DNA from: Prosthecobacter gellanilyticus
Lineage (GTDB): Bacteria; Verrucomicrobiota; Verrucomicrobiia; Verrucomicrobiales; Verrucomicrobiaceae
Assembly (NCBI RefSeq): GCF_007992435.1
Contig: NZ_BKAG01000009.1
Location: 62,001 to 126,000, forward strand
Length of the DNA: 64,000 nucleotides
Direction of reading: 5' to 3'
The notes below the pieces were generated by a model. The model did not search any database. It was given only the letters and a program-made list of their open reading frames with translations, and was not told the DNA's origin. This document shows, piece after piece, positions 1 through 8,374 of the stretch (its first letter is position 1; the number at the start of each line of letters is the position of its first letter). Position numbers and translations under genes: made by a program.

Positions 1-509
1 GCATGAAGCTGCGTCCGCGCGTGGCCAAGATCGTCGAGCTCATCCCTGGCCGAACCAATAATGTGTTTCCGCGTGTGAGCGAGTCCACTGTCGAGGCCAT
101 CAGCCGCATCCCTGCGGGCCAGTCCCTCTTCCTGGGCGGCTTCTACGACTACAACAACAGTGATGGCAACAACAAGGTGCCCATCCTCGGCACCATCCCG
201 CTGTTCGGAAAGCTTTTCAGCTCGGAGAAAAAGAAGCTGGAGCAGGTCAGCCTCGTCTTCATCATCACCCCGCGCATCTATGATGCCTCCTCCTCCGAGG
301 AGATCCCTGAGGTCAACTGGCATACCCGTGAGTTCTCCGGCATGCAGCCAGACGACATTCAGGACACCAACCTCCTTCTGCCCGCCGAATTCGATGATGC
401 GAAAGCCGCCGGACCTCCACCCATGGTCCCCTCCACCCGCATCACACCCGAACCCAAGCAGTCCTGGGTGAAAAAATGGTTCGGCAAAAAGACTCCAGGA
501 AACGGCTGA
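1..509 (+). CDS. Secretin C-terminal part (GspD/PilQ-like), 5' truncated
   Basis: The reading frame is open at the left edge, so only about the last 168 residues are present. The segment VPILGTIPLFGKLF followed by LVFIITPRI matches the C-terminal end of the secretin domain, which forms the outer-membrane gated pore of type II secretion and type IV pili. After it comes a tail of about 75 residues ending in a basic stretch (KKWFGKKTPG), which is not part of the pore. The next genes encode the matching assembly ATPase and inner-membrane platform protein, which supports the call. GspD and PilQ cannot be told apart from this fragment. Confidence 0.85.
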   Translation, partial: MKLRPRVAKIVELIPGRTNNVFPRVSESTVEAISRIPAGQSLFLGGFYDYNNSDGNNKVPILGTIPLFGKLFSSEKKKLEQVSLVFIITPRIYDASSSEEIPEVNWHTREFSGMQPDDIQDTNLLLPAEFDDAKAAGPPPMVPSTRITPEPKQSWVKKWFGKKTPGNG

Positions 510-545
510 GCGCCGTGAACCTCGCCCGACTGGCACTGCCAACTC

Positions 546-1130
546 ATGACGACACCTCTGCCCGCCATGTCCACTCCTCCCCAGACAGACCGCTTTGGTC
601 TGTCTTCGGTGTTGGAGAACATTGCTGCCACCACGCTGAAGCATCTGCGGCAGGGTGGTTACGTTTCTGAGGATGAGGGTGAGGCCCTGCTCACGACCTA
701 TCGCAGCAAGCTGGGCAGCAACACTTCACCTGCTCCTGATTTTCTCCACTTCATCGCCGAGACCCAGGCTCAGAAGCACACTCTCACCGTGGATGGTGAA
801 GTCGCGCGCATGCAGAAGGTGCTGCGCAGCAGCCTGAATGATCGCGTGCATTACTGGACCTTTGGTCCTCTTTCCGGAAAGCCCTCGTCCCTCTACGACC
901 ACTGTCCGGACCTTCGCAGGATCTGCACGGTGCTGCGCTGCCCGGCCACGCTGGCGGGTGAGACCAGCATTGTGCACGTGGCCTCGATCAATCCTGTCAC
1001 CGCGCTGGTGGCCTCCTTCTTGATCGGTCAGGAACTGGGCCGCGCCTCGGAAGGCGAGTCGCCCTTCATCTTCACCTTTCTCACAGACCTGCCTTCCTGG
1101 CAGACTCTCATGCAGCGTCATTTTGCCTGA
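546..1130 (+). CDS. Unknown protein in pilus/secretion operon
   Basis: A 194-residue protein without a signal peptide or clear membrane segment, so probably cytoplasmic. I do not recognise a family. It lies between the secretin and the GspE-type ATPase, and its stop codon overlaps the ATPase start by one base (TGATG), implying translational coupling. A second in-frame ATG seven codons in (MSTPPQTDRF) could be the true start. From its position it may be an accessory of the ATPase or platform; that is inference. Confidence 0.75.
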   Translation: MTTPLPAMSTPPQTDRFGLSSVLENIAATTLKHLRQGGYVSEDEGEALLTTYRSKLGSNTSPAPDFLHFIAETQAQKHTLTVDGEVARMQKVLRSSLNDRVHYWTFGPLSGKPSSLYDHCPDLRRICTVLRCPATLAGETSIVHVASINPVTALVASFLIGQELGRASEGESPFIFTFLTDLPSWQTLMQRHFA

Positions 1131-2821
1131 TGAATCTAAACCTCGGCATTGAGTTTAATGACACCATCCAACGGCTGATCATCAGCCAGTTGCGGGCTGC
1201 CACGGCCGGGCAGGAAATGCAGTCAGACGAGGCGCTTGTGCGTCGTTCCTCGAAGACACGCATGCTTGGCGCTGTGGGTCATGCCTCAGGCCTGCCTGCC
1301 TTTCCCCAGGTGCGTGAGATGGCGGATGCGGAGTTCGTCGGTTACTGTGATCCCGCCGTCATGTCTCGCGGCATGTTCGTGCCGCTGCGCCGCTCTTCCC
1401 AGCAGGTGCTCCTGGCCGTGGCCAATCCGTGGGACTACCGCGCGGATGATTACTGCGCGGTTCGTTTTCCGGAAGACGAAGTGCTGAAGGTGGTCACGCT
1501 CGCCTCGGAGATCTCCGCGGTCATCGAAGGTTCCTCCAGCACCTCCGGCCCCAGCCGTGCCCAGCTTGAAGCCGTGGAGGTGGAGGAGTTCTCCAATGAG
1601 ACTCCTGACTTCAACGTCACGAACCAGTATGACGAGCCCATCGCCCAGCTTGTCGCCAGCATGGTGAGTGACGCCATCAAGCAGCACGCCTCGGACATCC
1701 ATATCAAGACGGAGAAGACCAGCTTCCAATACTGCTTCCGCGTGGATGGAGATCTCGGCCAGCGTGTCGAGATGCCCGTGAAACTGCGGGATCGTGTGGA
1801 TGCCTTCTTGTTGAACCTCATGCGTCTCGCGCCAGAGGAGCGTAGCAAGCGCCCTGGCATCTCGGGCCGTTTCACAGCCAATTACTACGGTCGTGCTGTC
1901 GGCGTGCGCTATGAGCGGCACCGCACTTACCGCGGTTATCACGTCACCATGCGTCTGCTGGACAAGACGCACCTCGAGGCGCGTCTTGGCATGGGCACGC
2001 TGGCCTTTGATGAAGAGACTTTGTTTGAGCTGGACAAGGCCATGGCTGTGCCCTCCGGCATCATCGTCATGTCCGGCCCGACTGGTTCAGGGAAGTCTAC
2101 CACGCTTAACGCCATGCTGCGTGAGCTGAACCACCCCGAGGACAACATCCTCACTCTAGAGAACCCGGTCGAGGATGAGATCCCCGGCGTCACTCACTGT
2201 GACCTTCGTGACTCCACCGAGTTCAAGCCCATGATCGCCAGCTTCATGCGCTCTGACCCGGATATCATCTTGATGGGGGAGGTGCGTGACCGCGAGTCCG
2301 CCGAGCTTGCCATCGAGGCAGCGATCACGGGTCACAAGGTGCTTACTACCATTCATACCCCGCGTGCCTCCCAGATCATTGAGCGGTTCCAGCAGCTCGG
2401 CATGGAGCGCTGGAAGATCGCGCAGACGCTGAAGGCCGCCTGTGCCCAGCGCTTGGTGAAGCTGCTCTGCCCCGCCTGCAAAGAACGCACTGACGGCATC
2501 TCCGACCGCGACATCCGCCTCTTCCATCTCGATCCAGCGTGGAGCAAGCGTCCCGTGTTCGTTCATCACAAAGAAGGCTGTGCTGAATGTCGTGGTCGTG
2601 GTTATGCCGGACGTACGGCCATCCTGGAGATCCTGCCCATCTCTCCCAAGGTCGGTGACAAGCTGGCCAAAGGCGAGATCACCCCCTTTGAGTTGGAGCA
2701 GGAGGTGCGCCGGGAGTCCGGCCTGCCATCTCTGCGGGACAACGGATTGAAGCTCATGGCCGAGGGCAAGACGGACCTCGATGCGCTGAAGAAAGTGCTC
2801 GACCTCACCTATGAATCTTGA
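1130..2821 (+). CDS. GspE/PilB-type assembly ATPase
   Basis: A 563-residue hexameric ATPase that drives pilus or pseudopilus polymerisation at the inner membrane. An N-terminal T2SSE_N/MshEN-like domain (about 45-130) is followed by the ATPase core. The Walker A motif GPTGSGKST is at 316-324 and Walker B DIILMGE at 378-384. Two CxxC pairs at C447/C450 and C484/C487 form the zinc-binding element typical of GspE/PilB and absent from PilT. The ATG overlaps the preceding stop by one base, and the GspF-type gene follows after 3 bp, so these are one operon. PilB versus GspE cannot be separated on sequence alone. Confidence 0.93.
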   Translation: MNLNLGIEFNDTIQRLIISQLRAATAGQEMQSDEALVRRSSKTRMLGAVGHASGLPAFPQVREMADAEFVGYCDPAVMSRGMFVPLRRSSQQVLLAVANPWDYRADDYCAVRFPEDEVLKVVTLASEISAVIEGSSSTSGPSRAQLEAVEVEEFSNETPDFNVTNQYDEPIAQLVASMVSDAIKQHASDIHIKTEKTSFQYCFRVDGDLGQRVEMPVKLRDRVDAFLLNLMRLAPEERSKRPGISGRFTANYYGRAVGVRYERHRTYRGYHVTMRLLDKTHLEARLGMGTLAFDEETLFELDKAMAVPSGIIVMSGPTGSGKSTTLNAMLRELNHPEDNILTLENPVEDEIPGVTHCDLRDSTEFKPMIASFMRSDPDIILMGEVRDRESAELAIEAAITGHKVLTTIHTPRASQIIERFQQLGMERWKIAQTLKAACAQRLVKLLCPACKERTDGISDRDIRLFHLDPAWSKRPVFVHHKEGCAECRGRGYAGRTAILEILPISPKVGDKLAKGEITPFELEQEVRRESGLPSLRDNGLKLMAEGKTDLDALKKVLDLTYES

Positions 2822-2824
2822 GCC

Positions 2825-4042
2825 ATGAACGCCTTCCAAGTCACTCTCCGCAACATCGACCGACCTGAGATTTCAAAGGTCCTCGAGTTCGAGGCGCCGA
2901 ACCGTGAGCAGGCCGTGCTGCTGGCCACCAAGCCCGGGTTCCGCGTGGCGCTGGTGAAGTCCCTCGCAGGCACGCCTAAAAAAGAGAAGACGAACAAGCC
3001 CGTCTCCCGCAAGGAGCTCATCAAGCTCTTCCGTGGTCTTGCCTCCATGCTGAAGGCCAACATCAGCACTGCTGATGCCCTGCTCTATTATGCCCAGGGG
3101 CTTCCAGATCCCCAGCTTCAGTCCTCTTTGATGAACATCCGCAACCGCCTTGAGGCCGGTCTGCCTGTTCACATCGCCTTTGCCAAGGAGCAGAAGTTTG
3201 ACGGCACCATCATCACCATCATCGAGGCGGGCGCGGATGCCGGCCAGCTTGGCGAGGCCTTTGCCTCCCTCGCACGCCGCATCAAGATCGAGCTCCTGTT
3301 TGCCAGCAAGCTGCGCAACGCGCTTCTGGTTCCATCATTGGTTATCCTTTTCCAGATCGGCCTCTTCATCTATTCGCAGATATTTGTGGTCTCCCAGGTG
3401 GAGGACACGCTGAAGAGTGTCCGCCAGGAGCCTGATCCCATCTCGGTCGCCATTTTTGCCTTCAGTCACGTGGTGCAGAACACCTGGCCCTTCTTCATCA
3501 TCGGGCTTGTCTCGTTCATCACTGCCTTGTTCCGCTCCGCAAACTTCAGGCAGAAGCTGCTGGTCTTCTTCATGAAGCACTGGCGTCTGCTCTCGAAGCT
3601 CGTCATGGGCCTGCGTCAGAGTGCTTACATCGGCACCCTGCAGATGCTGTATGCGAACGGCATCAATCTCGCCCGTGCCTCCGCCTTGTCAGCGCGTGTG
3701 GTGCAGGGCACTCCCATGTATCCAGACTTCATCAAGGCCTCGCAGGTCTATGAGTCTTCCGGCGTGCCTTTTGCCGAGGCCTTGAAGCGAAACACCTCCC
3801 TGGACCCCCAGGTCGTCCACATGATCGGCATCGGTGAGCGCTCCGCATCCCTGCCGCAGCAGCTCGAGCTTCTTCGTGACATCTATGAGGAGGACACCGC
3901 CGCCGTCATGGCGGACTTCACTCAGGTCATCAACTTCATCACCCTGGCCATGGCCGTGGTGCTCATAGGCTTCGTCTTCACCGGTTCCATGCTGCCCATC
4001 TTCCTGATGGGGCCGCGCATGATGCAGTCAGGTAACATGTAA
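2825..4042 (+). CDS. GspF/PilC-type inner-membrane platform protein
   Basis: A 405-residue protein with the duplicated T2SSF layout: two helical cytoplasmic domains (about 60-185 and 265-385) and hydrophobic segments near 165-190, 215-238 and 368-398. It is the membrane platform that couples the assembly ATPase to the growing pseudopilus. The N-terminal 55 residues with the lysine-rich TPKKEKTNK stretch resemble the usual cytoplasmic leader. It starts 3 bp after the ATPase stop and is followed by a small exported protein and a prepilin gene, the usual neighbourhood. Confidence 0.92.
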   Translation: MNAFQVTLRNIDRPEISKVLEFEAPNREQAVLLATKPGFRVALVKSLAGTPKKEKTNKPVSRKELIKLFRGLASMLKANISTADALLYYAQGLPDPQLQSSLMNIRNRLEAGLPVHIAFAKEQKFDGTIITIIEAGADAGQLGEAFASLARRIKIELLFASKLRNALLVPSLVILFQIGLFIYSQIFVVSQVEDTLKSVRQEPDPISVAIFAFSHVVQNTWPFFIIGLVSFITALFRSANFRQKLLVFFMKHWRLLSKLVMGLRQSAYIGTLQMLYANGINLARASALSARVVQGTPMYPDFIKASQVYESSGVPFAEALKRNTSLDPQVVHMIGIGERSASLPQQLELLRDIYEEDTAAVMADFTQVINFITLAMAVVLIGFVFTGSMLPIFLMGPRMMQSGNM

Positions 4043-4057
4043 AAGGACATCACAGAT

Positions 4058-4438
4058 ATGAAAACATCATCACTGCTCCTGGCCCTCGTTGTTTCTGCAA
4101 ACGCCCTCCTCGCGGCGGATGCGCCCCAGCTAGTCCCGCGTCCCATTCCTGGCCTGCCAGCACCCGCTGAAGGTGCTGAAACAGCCACGACCACCTCCGC
4201 GGCTCCAGCCCCGCTCGCGCCTGTGGTGCCACAGGCCTCTGCGCTCATGACCAACCCTGATCGCGCCCGTGTGGTTTACATCCACCGCCGCGCCACGCTG
4301 CCCGCCGAACTGACGAAGGATCTGCCGGTCAACAAAGCCACGGCCTCCGCGCCTGCCACGATGCTGAACATGCGTCCGGGCGCGGTGAAGATCATTCCGA
4401 AAGCGCAGGTGGCCCAGATCCTCACGTCCAAACCCTGA
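4058..4438 (+). CDS. Small exported alanine/proline-rich protein
   Basis: A 126-residue protein with a clear signal peptide (MKTSSLLLALVVSANALLAADA, cleavage after about residue 20) and an Ala/Pro/Thr-rich stretch to about residue 60. I recognise no family. An AAAGGA ribosome site lies about 10 bases before the ATG. It sits between the platform gene and the prepilin gene, 3 bp before the latter, so it is probably a periplasmic accessory of the same machine, perhaps in the position of a PilP-like linker, but there is no sequence support for that assignment. Confidence 0.75.
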   Translation: MKTSSLLLALVVSANALLAADAPQLVPRPIPGLPAPAEGAETATTTSAAPAPLAPVVPQASALMTNPDRARVVYIHRRATLPAELTKDLPVNKATASAPATMLNMRPGAVKIIPKAQVAQILTSKP

Positions 4439-4441
4439 AGC

Positions 4442-4852
4442 ATGAAAGCCACCCAGATTCACAAGGCCGGACGCAGGGCGGGTTTCACGCTCATCGAGAT
4501 CAGTCTCGTCATCGGTTTGTTGCTCGGGCTCGCCACCTTTGCGGGCATGAACATCGGCGCCGTGCGTAACTGGCAGAAGGGGAAGGATGCTGCGCTGTCA
4601 CTCCAGGCTGTGTTTGCGGCCCAGCGTTCCTATCTTTCGGACCATCCCACGGCGGATATCGCCACCGTCACCGCCGCGGACATTGTGCCTTATCTGCCAC
4701 AGGGCTGGAGTGTCATGCCTGTCGTCACCAGTCTGGACAACGACACGCTCACCGTCGACCACACTGTGATGCCTCCCCGACTCATGCTGGGCACGACGAT
4801 TTATGACCCCTCTGGAAAGGGAAGTGATGGACTTTGGGACGCAGGACAGTGA
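4442..4852 (+). CDS. Type IV prepilin / pseudopilin
   Basis: A 136-residue protein with a type III prepilin signal: a basic leader ending in G14, then F15-T-L-I-E19, giving phenylalanine at mature position 1 and glutamate at position 5, followed by a hydrophobic helix to about residue 35. The prepilin peptidase should cut after G14. The globular domain is short (about 90 residues), closer to a minor pilin or GspG/GspH-type pseudopilin than to a large major pilin. A 9-bp hairpin starts 2 bases after its stop and covers the next start codon. Confidence 0.87.
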   Translation: MKATQIHKAGRRAGFTLIEISLVIGLLLGLATFAGMNIGAVRNWQKGKDAALSLQAVFAAQRSYLSDHPTADIATVTAADIVPYLPQGWSVMPVVTSLDNDTLTVDHTVMPPRLMLGTTIYDPSGKGSDGLWDAGQ

Positions 4853-4853
4853 T

Positions 4854-4879
4854 CTTTGGCCACCTTTGTATGGCCAAAG
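4854..4879 (+). promoter_or_regulatory. Hairpin covering the ABC ATPase start codon
   Basis: Perfect 9-bp inverted repeat CTTTGGCCA / TGGCCAAAG with an 8-base loop. It begins 2 bases after the prepilin stop. The ATG of the next gene starts with the last loop base (4870), its other two bases being in the 3' arm. The structure could attenuate transcription or limit translation of the ABC genes relative to the prepilin. The repeat is seen directly; the role is inferred. Confidence 0.5.
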
Positions 4880-5550
4880 ACAGTCTTTTACACATCACCA
4901 GCGGCACGCGCTTCGGCTACCGCACCCGCCTCCCCTGGAAGCGCGTGGACCGGTGCCTGGTTGAAGTGGCAGAGGAGGTGAGCGCCGGTGCCGGCCTGCA
5001 TCTGCTCGTGGCCCCGAATGGTTCCGGCAAGACGACCCTGCTCAGAACACTCGCAGGCCTCTCACCTGCCTTGCAAGGCACGGTGAAAGCAGAAGCCCAG
5101 GTGCATTATTTTGCGGATGAGCTGCGCGTCGATCCTGAGATGAAGCCGCGGACTTTTTTTCGTGCCTGGTTCTCTGGTGAATCCCTCGCTGCTGCCGAGA
5201 AACTTGCTGAAACCTTGCGGCTGAGTTTGACCACACCCATCGGCAAGCTCTCACGCGGCAACCGTCAGAAAGTGCTCCTCATCATGGCGGAGGTGAAGGC
5301 CGCGCAGAGTGACACCAGCCTGCTGCTCATGGATGAGCCGCTCACAGGACTCGATGCAGAAACGCGTGAGCAGGTGACCCAGCTCTGGGCAGAGGCAAAG
5401 ACTCCCACCATGCGCCTCGTGATCATGCATGAACTGGAATGTGTGCGTCAGGCGGACTCGCTGCTCACCATCGCTCACGGTCGGTTGCGTCATGCCACGA
5501 CACGTGCCGGCTCCACCTGGATGGAAACCTATCGCTCCCTGCAATCATGA
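4870..5550 (+). CDS. ABC transporter ATP-binding protein
   Basis: A 226-residue ABC ATPase. Walker A is APNGSGKTT (48-56, first glycine replaced by alanine), the signature is LSRGN (127-131, a variant of LSGGQ) and Walker B is LLLMDEP (151-157). A histidine in the following MHE stretch fits the switch loop. An in-frame TTG at 4834 would extend it into the prepilin gene; I prefer the ATG at 4870, where the protein begins MAKDSLL. It overlaps the permease gene by an ATGA. Placement inside a pilus operon recalls the PilGHI ABC system needed for pilus assembly in Myxococcus; equivalence is inference. Confidence 0.85.
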   Translation: MAKDSLLHITSGTRFGYRTRLPWKRVDRCLVEVAEEVSAGAGLHLLVAPNGSGKTTLLRTLAGLSPALQGTVKAEAQVHYFADELRVDPEMKPRTFFRAWFSGESLAAAEKLAETLRLSLTTPIGKLSRGNRQKVLLIMAEVKAAQSDTSLLLMDEPLTGLDAETREQVTQLWAEAKTPTMRLVIMHELECVRQADSLLTIAHGRLRHATTRAGSTWMETYRSLQS

Positions 5551-6326
5551 GATCTCTGCGCTCTTGGCCTTTGTTTCGTCTCAGTCACTCCGGGCTCATG
5601 GGGCGCGGCAGTTGCTGGCTCCTGCTACTCGGCGCGAGTCTCTTCATCTGGATCGCGCCGCTGCTCACACCTTGGGAAGAGAACCCGCAGATTCTCCAAC
5701 CCGCCCGCGCCCAGGCCGCGTGGGTGTATGCCTGGCTCGCCCTTTTCACCTGGCTGCCTTTTCAAGCCTCCGCGCTGGGGCATCGCATGCGCCGTGAAGG
5801 CATGCTCGAGCATCTTCGCGCCGGTGGCACTGGACGTGTCAGCCAGTGTCTGCAGCTCACGGCCGCCGTCATGGTCTGGATGCTGGCCATCGTCCTCATC
5901 GCGGTGATCTTCTGTGTGACCTGGACTCTGCCAAAGCGGCCCGAGGAAGCGCAGATGTGGATCACGCTCACTCTTCAGTATGCGGCTGTCTTCAGCCTGT
6001 GTGCCGTGCCCTTGCTCTTGCTGGCGGTGGCTCTAGGTACACGCACCGCGGAGGTCATCGCCTTCATGGTGCCGACTGCACTGCTTGCGGTGGGCCTGTT
6101 TGGCTTTGCCTGGCTGGCACCCATCCTGGGTGGTGCGGATTCGAGTCCTCTGCAGTCTCTCTGGCTGGCCTTGCCGCACTATCATCTCGCGGACCTGACT
6201 CCTCGTCTCGTCTTCAAAATGGGGCCGCTTTCATCCGCGGACTTTCTTGGCATCGCCGGCATTCTCGGGCTGCAGGGCGCGGCTCTTTCTATCCTTGGAC
6301 TATGTCTCTTCCGCGTTCGCTCCTAG
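5547..6326 (+). CDS. ABC transporter membrane protein
   Basis: A 259-residue hydrophobic protein, start chosen at the ATG that overlaps the ATPase stop (ATGA) because the longer frame runs inside the ATPase gene. About six membrane segments can be seen: near 15-35, 60-80, 110-135, 145-175, 178-205 and 235-255. The layout and ATPase neighbour indicate the membrane subunit of an ABC-2-like exporter (CcmB-like size), probably partner of the preceding ATPase. Its 3' end overlaps the next gene by 25 bp, so all three are likely translated together. Confidence 0.75.
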   Translation: MRSLRSWPLFRLSHSGLMGRGSCWLLLLGASLFIWIAPLLTPWEENPQILQPARAQAAWVYAWLALFTWLPFQASALGHRMRREGMLEHLRAGGTGRVSQCLQLTAAVMVWMLAIVLIAVIFCVTWTLPKRPEEAQMWITLTLQYAAVFSLCAVPLLLLAVALGTRTAEVIAFMVPTALLAVGLFGFAWLAPILGGADSSPLQSLWLALPHYHLADLTPRLVFKMGPLSSADFLGIAGILGLQGAALSILGLCLFRVRS

Positions 6327-7234
6327 CTCTCGGCATCACTGCCGGGCTCTGGTGGGCCGGGCATGCCTTGTCCTGCTCGAACCAGGCCTTGAGAGCCACC
6401 GGGGTGGCACCCGCCTTTGCTTTGCCTGGCAGTGCCTATGGCAGTCTCACGGCACGTCTGATCCGTGACTCTCTTTACAGCTATTGGCATGGCGGAGAGA
6501 GCGCGGCACCTGCACCGGAAAACAAGGCTGCGCCCAATGCTCCGCCACCACCACCGCCTCCTGGCCGCTTTGCCAGAAAGGGCATGCCTCAGCCTGCGCC
6601 ACCGACGCCGAGCGTGAGCAATACCGATATCTCATGGCTGCAGGGCAGGGTGGATGATCTCACGCGATTGGAGAAAAGCCGCACCAAGCGCACTAGCTCA
6701 GTGCCGCTGTCCGCCGCTCATCAAAACTACCTCCGTGTGGCTGCGGACATGCGTCTGCGTCTCGCCTATCAACTGGATCCAGGGGACGCGGTCCTTTATG
6801 AGATCCTGCATTTCCACATCGCCTCCCGCACCCAGCCGCCTGAAGCCGCGCGGCCCGCGCTGGATGCCCTGGCCCGCAGTGCCATGGACTACGCTGTCCG
6901 TGAAGGTGGCAGCTTGTCAGATGCACTCACCGGTGCAGGCGCGGCCATCAATCTGCTCAACGACCAGCTTCAGCCCGGCAACCAAAAGCGTGACAACCAG
7001 GCCGTGGCGAGGCACTGGCAGGTCCTCGAACGTTGTCTGCAGCGTTATCAAAGCCTGAAAGTCCAGGCTCAGGCCGAAGGCTGGTGGGAGGGCATTCCCA
7101 CGCTGCGCCGCAAAGACCTCGAGGAACATGCCAGCCTGCTTATGCGCATCCGCGACATGATCCAGCGCACGCTTGCCAACGGGACGGGTTCTGGTGGAGG
7201 CACTCCCGCGCCTACCCCAGCAGGTTCGCGTTGA
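6302..7234 (+). CDS. Exported proline-rich protein next to ABC pair
   Basis: About 310 residues from the ATG inside the permease 3' end; the longer upstream extension is only a shadow of the permease. The start MSLPRSLLALGITAGLWWAG looks like a signal peptide or membrane anchor. A proline run lies at about 80-90, followed by a helix-rich domain with no family I recognise. Coupling to the ABC genes suggests a periplasmic partner, like PilG beside PilH and PilI in Myxococcus (inference). Its last 23 bp overlap the end of the convergent pilT-like gene. Confidence 0.7.
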   Translation: MSLPRSLLALGITAGLWWAGHALSCSNQALRATGVAPAFALPGSAYGSLTARLIRDSLYSYWHGGESAAPAPENKAAPNAPPPPPPPGRFARKGMPQPAPPTPSVSNTDISWLQGRVDDLTRLEKSRTKRTSSVPLSAAHQNYLRVAADMRLRLAYQLDPGDAVLYEILHFHIASRTQPPEAARPALDALARSAMDYAVREGGSLSDALTGAGAAINLLNDQLQPGNQKRDNQAVARHWQVLERCLQRYQSLKVQAQAEGWWEGIPTLRRKDLEEHASLLMRIRDMIQRTLANGTGSGGGTPAPTPAGSR

Positions 7235-8366
7235 AGACATCTTCTGAGATGTGTCCGGCGCGGTAGAGATTGATCAGGCTCTGGTCCCAGCGCAGGTTCC
7301 CCTTGTAGCGCAGCGCATCTGCCAGGGACGTGGCACTGCCATCATAGGCGCGCATGCCGGCCGCCACCGCTTCACTGGTGTTTTGCAGATACTCAGTCAC
7401 CAGCACACGGCCGCTGAAACCAGTCAGCAGTCCCTGGGACAGCACGAAGGTCAGTGTCTCACTCAACCGGTGGAGGATCCCCGGCTGCTGGTCTTTCGGG
7501 AAGAACTCCAGGATACGGTCCACCGTCTTCACCGCGCCACGCGTGTGCAGTGTGGACAGCACAAAGTGACCCGTTTGCGCTGCCTCGATGCAGGTCTCCA
7601 TCGTCTCGCGATCACGAATTTCCCCGATCAGAATGATGTTCGGCGTTTTACGCAGCACTTCCTTCAAACCGCTCTGATACGAGATCGTGTGCCTGCCCAC
7701 CTCCTGCTGCGTGACGAGTGAGGGGGAAGGGATCCGCACCTGAGGCTGGTTGGGATCTTCCATCATCGTGTCATAGCGATACTCGATCGGGTCTTCGATC
7801 GTGACGATGTGCTTTTGGAAATTACGCCGCACCCAGTCGAGAATGGCGGCCAGGGTGGTGGATTTACCGGAGCCTGTGGGACCGGTGATCAGGCCGAGGC
7901 CAAAGCGCCGCTGCATCAGCTCACGCAGGCTGTCCGAGATCAGCGGGTCGATGCCCAGCGTCTCGAGTTGATTGATCTTCGCCCTCAGCCAGCGGCAGGT
8001 GACTCCCATGCCGTGCTCGCTCAGGTGTACCTGCACACGCATGCGCACCGGAGAGCCCAGCGCTCCTTCCTCACAACTGAAGTCGATCACACGCCGGTTG
8101 CGCACCATCTCCCACATGCGCTCCACACTCCCGATCGCGTTCGTGTCCGTCCAGATTTCCACGGACTGCCGTAAAAAGAGCGCCTCGGCCAGCCTTGCCA
8201 CCGCCTGCGCATCCTGGATGCCGAAGGACTCGGCGATCTCCAGACCGCGGTTCGTGTGCACATAGATCAGTCCGCCGGTGCGCACCTGGACGTCGGATAT
8301 CTCACGCCCGGCATAGGCCGTGGCAAGGTCACCGAGAATGTTGTTAGGCGTGGGAGCGGAGCACAT
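7212..8366 (-). CDS. pilT: PilT/PilU-like retraction ATPase
   Basis: A 384-residue ATPase of the secretion-ATPase superfamily. Walker A GPTGSGKST is at 162-170 and a Walker B region NIILIGEIRD at 243-252; the His-box region STLHTRGAVKTVDR matches PilT. It lacks the CxxC zinc element found in the GspE-type ATPase of the same window, which places it with retraction ATPases. The segment between Walker A and B carries extra residues compared with classic PilT (about 200-228). I did not find the AIRNLIRE-type C-terminal motif, so PilU-like or divergent function is possible. Last gene of the reverse operon. Confidence 0.85.
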   Translation of the reverse strand: MCSAPTPNNILGDLATAYAGREISDVQVRTGGLIYVHTNRGLEIAESFGIQDAQAVARLAEALFLRQSVEIWTDTNAIGSVERMWEMVRNRRVIDFSCEEGALGSPVRMRVQVHLSEHGMGVTCRWLRAKINQLETLGIDPLISDSLRELMQRRFGLGLITGPTGSGKSTTLAAILDWVRRNFQKHIVTIEDPIEYRYDTMMEDPNQPQVRIPSPSLVTQQEVGRHTISYQSGLKEVLRKTPNIILIGEIRDRETMETCIEAAQTGHFVLSTLHTRGAVKTVDRILEFFPKDQQPGILHRLSETLTFVLSQGLLTGFSGRVLVTEYLQNTSEAVAAGMRAYDGSATSLADALRYKGNLRWDQSLINLYRAGHISEDVFNANLLG

Positions 8367-8374
8367 GCAGCAGT

